From Bacteroidota bacterium (GTDB lineage Bacteria; Bacteroidota; Bacteroidia; Flavobacteriales; Flavobacteriaceae): DNA of 8,823 bases. The translations under genes were made by a program, and so were the position numbers. The stretch covers positions 1 through 8,823 of the forward strand of contig JABHYI010000130.1 in the NCBI GenBank assembly GCA_018656255.1, written 5' to 3'. Positions 8,316 through 8,823 of this stretch are shown piece after piece; the stretch's first letter is position 1, and every line of letters starts with the position of its first letter. The notes under the pieces are model-generated. The model was not told the origin of the DNA and searched no databases. It was given only the letters and a program-made list of their open reading frames with translations.

Positions 8316-8823
8316 TCATTCAGAAAAGAAAAAAAACACTCTTTAATAGGTGTAAATTATTCAGAGTTTAACGCTGAGCAACTTCAAAATCTTTCCAGCA
8401 CTGTTCTTGAAAACGGCATGCATGGTTTGTGTTTTAGTCCTTATGGGGAAGGGCAAAAGCCTGGCGATTTGATAACGGAGGCTCAAATTAGAAGACGTCT
8501 TGAAATTATAGCCCCTTACACCAAGTGGATACGAAGTTTTTCGTGCACTGAGGGTAATGATATGATTCCTAAACTGGCCAAAGAGTATGGACTAAAAACA
8601 CTTGTTGGTGCATGGCTAGGTGATGATAAAATCATTAACGAAAAGGAAATCAAAGCCCTTATCCAACTCAGTAAAGATGGGTTTGTAGATATAGCTGCTG
8701 TTGGTAATGAAGTGATGTATAGGGGAGACCTTTCAGAAACTGAGCTTATAACTCATATCCATGAGTTTAAAAAAGCCGTACCAAATGTTGAAGTTGGCTA
8801 TGTAGACGCGTATTATGAGTTTA
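8313..8823 (+). CDS. second GH17-family glycosidase, leaderless, 3'-truncated by window
   Basis: The frame is open from ATG 8313 to the window edge, giving 170 residues of the N-terminal half of a GH17-type barrel. Translation begins MSFRKEKKHSLIGVNYSEFN, with no hydrophobic signal and no lipobox, so the protein is probably cytoplasmic. Family features are LCFSPYGEGQKPGD near residue 40, the block YTKWIRSFSCTEGND near 70-84, LVGAWLGDDK near 98-107, and AAVGNEVMYRG in which Glu133 is the expected acid/base. The nucleophile Glu should lie beyond the window. It differs clearly from the exported GH17 at 3065 (SFSCTEGND here against TYNLQLD there), so it is a separate subgroup, not a recent duplicate. 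Possible roles are trimming imported beta-1,3-gluco-oligosaccharides or transglycosylation, but the activity is unknown. A C-terminal fusion partner cannot be excluded because the end is not visible. Confidence 0.78.
   Translation, partial: MSFRKEKKHSLIGVNYSEFNAEQLQNLSSTVLENGMHGLCFSPYGEGQKPGDLITEAQIRRRLEIIAPYTKWIRSFSCTEGNDMIPKLAKEYGLKTLVGAWLGDDKIINEKEIKALIQLSKDGFVDIAAVGNEVMYRGDLSETELITHIHEFKKAVPNVEVGYVDAYYEF

Overview
The window is an AT-rich, tightly packed, one-directional gene cluster. It most likely comes from a marine member of the Bacteroidota (Flavobacteriaceae type). The reasons are A-rich leaders with no Shine-Dalgarno sites, Bacteroidota-style lipoprotein signals, and a gene set typical of laminarin (beta-1,3-glucan with beta-1,6 branches) utilization loci in flavobacteria such as Formosa. 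The organism call is inferred from gene content and style; there is no marker gene in the window.

The layout, all on the + strand, is: (1) 1-3063, the 3' part of a large GH94-like/GH149-type glucan phosphorylase whose N-terminus lies before the window; (2) 3065-4342, a GH17 beta-1,3-glucanase lipoprotein; (3) 4339-5343, an exported single-domain TIM-barrel glycosidase whose family is uncertain (resembling GH2-C, GH5 or GH72); (4) 5351-6850, a GH30 lipoprotein probably acting as a beta-1,6-glucosidase/debranching enzyme; (5) 6862-8313, a GPH-family (MFS_2) cation:sugar symporter; (6) 8313-8823, the 5' part of a second GH17 protein without a signal peptide. The gaps between genes are 11 bases or less, and two junctions overlap (ATGA and TAATG). 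The whole window therefore looks like the middle of one operon. There is no stretch over 300 bases without a gene, and I see no RNA genes, mobile elements, repeats or CRISPR.

The working model is inferred. The exported GH17, GH30 and TIM-barrel enzymes cut the beta-1,3 backbone and remove beta-1,6 side branches outside the inner membrane. The GPH symporter imports the resulting oligosaccharides. In the cytoplasm the phosphorylase releases glucose-1-phosphate, saving ATP, and the second, leaderless GH17 processes oligosaccharides. The outer-membrane SusC/SusD pair, any regulator, and the GH16/GH3 enzymes often found in such loci are not in this window and may flank it.
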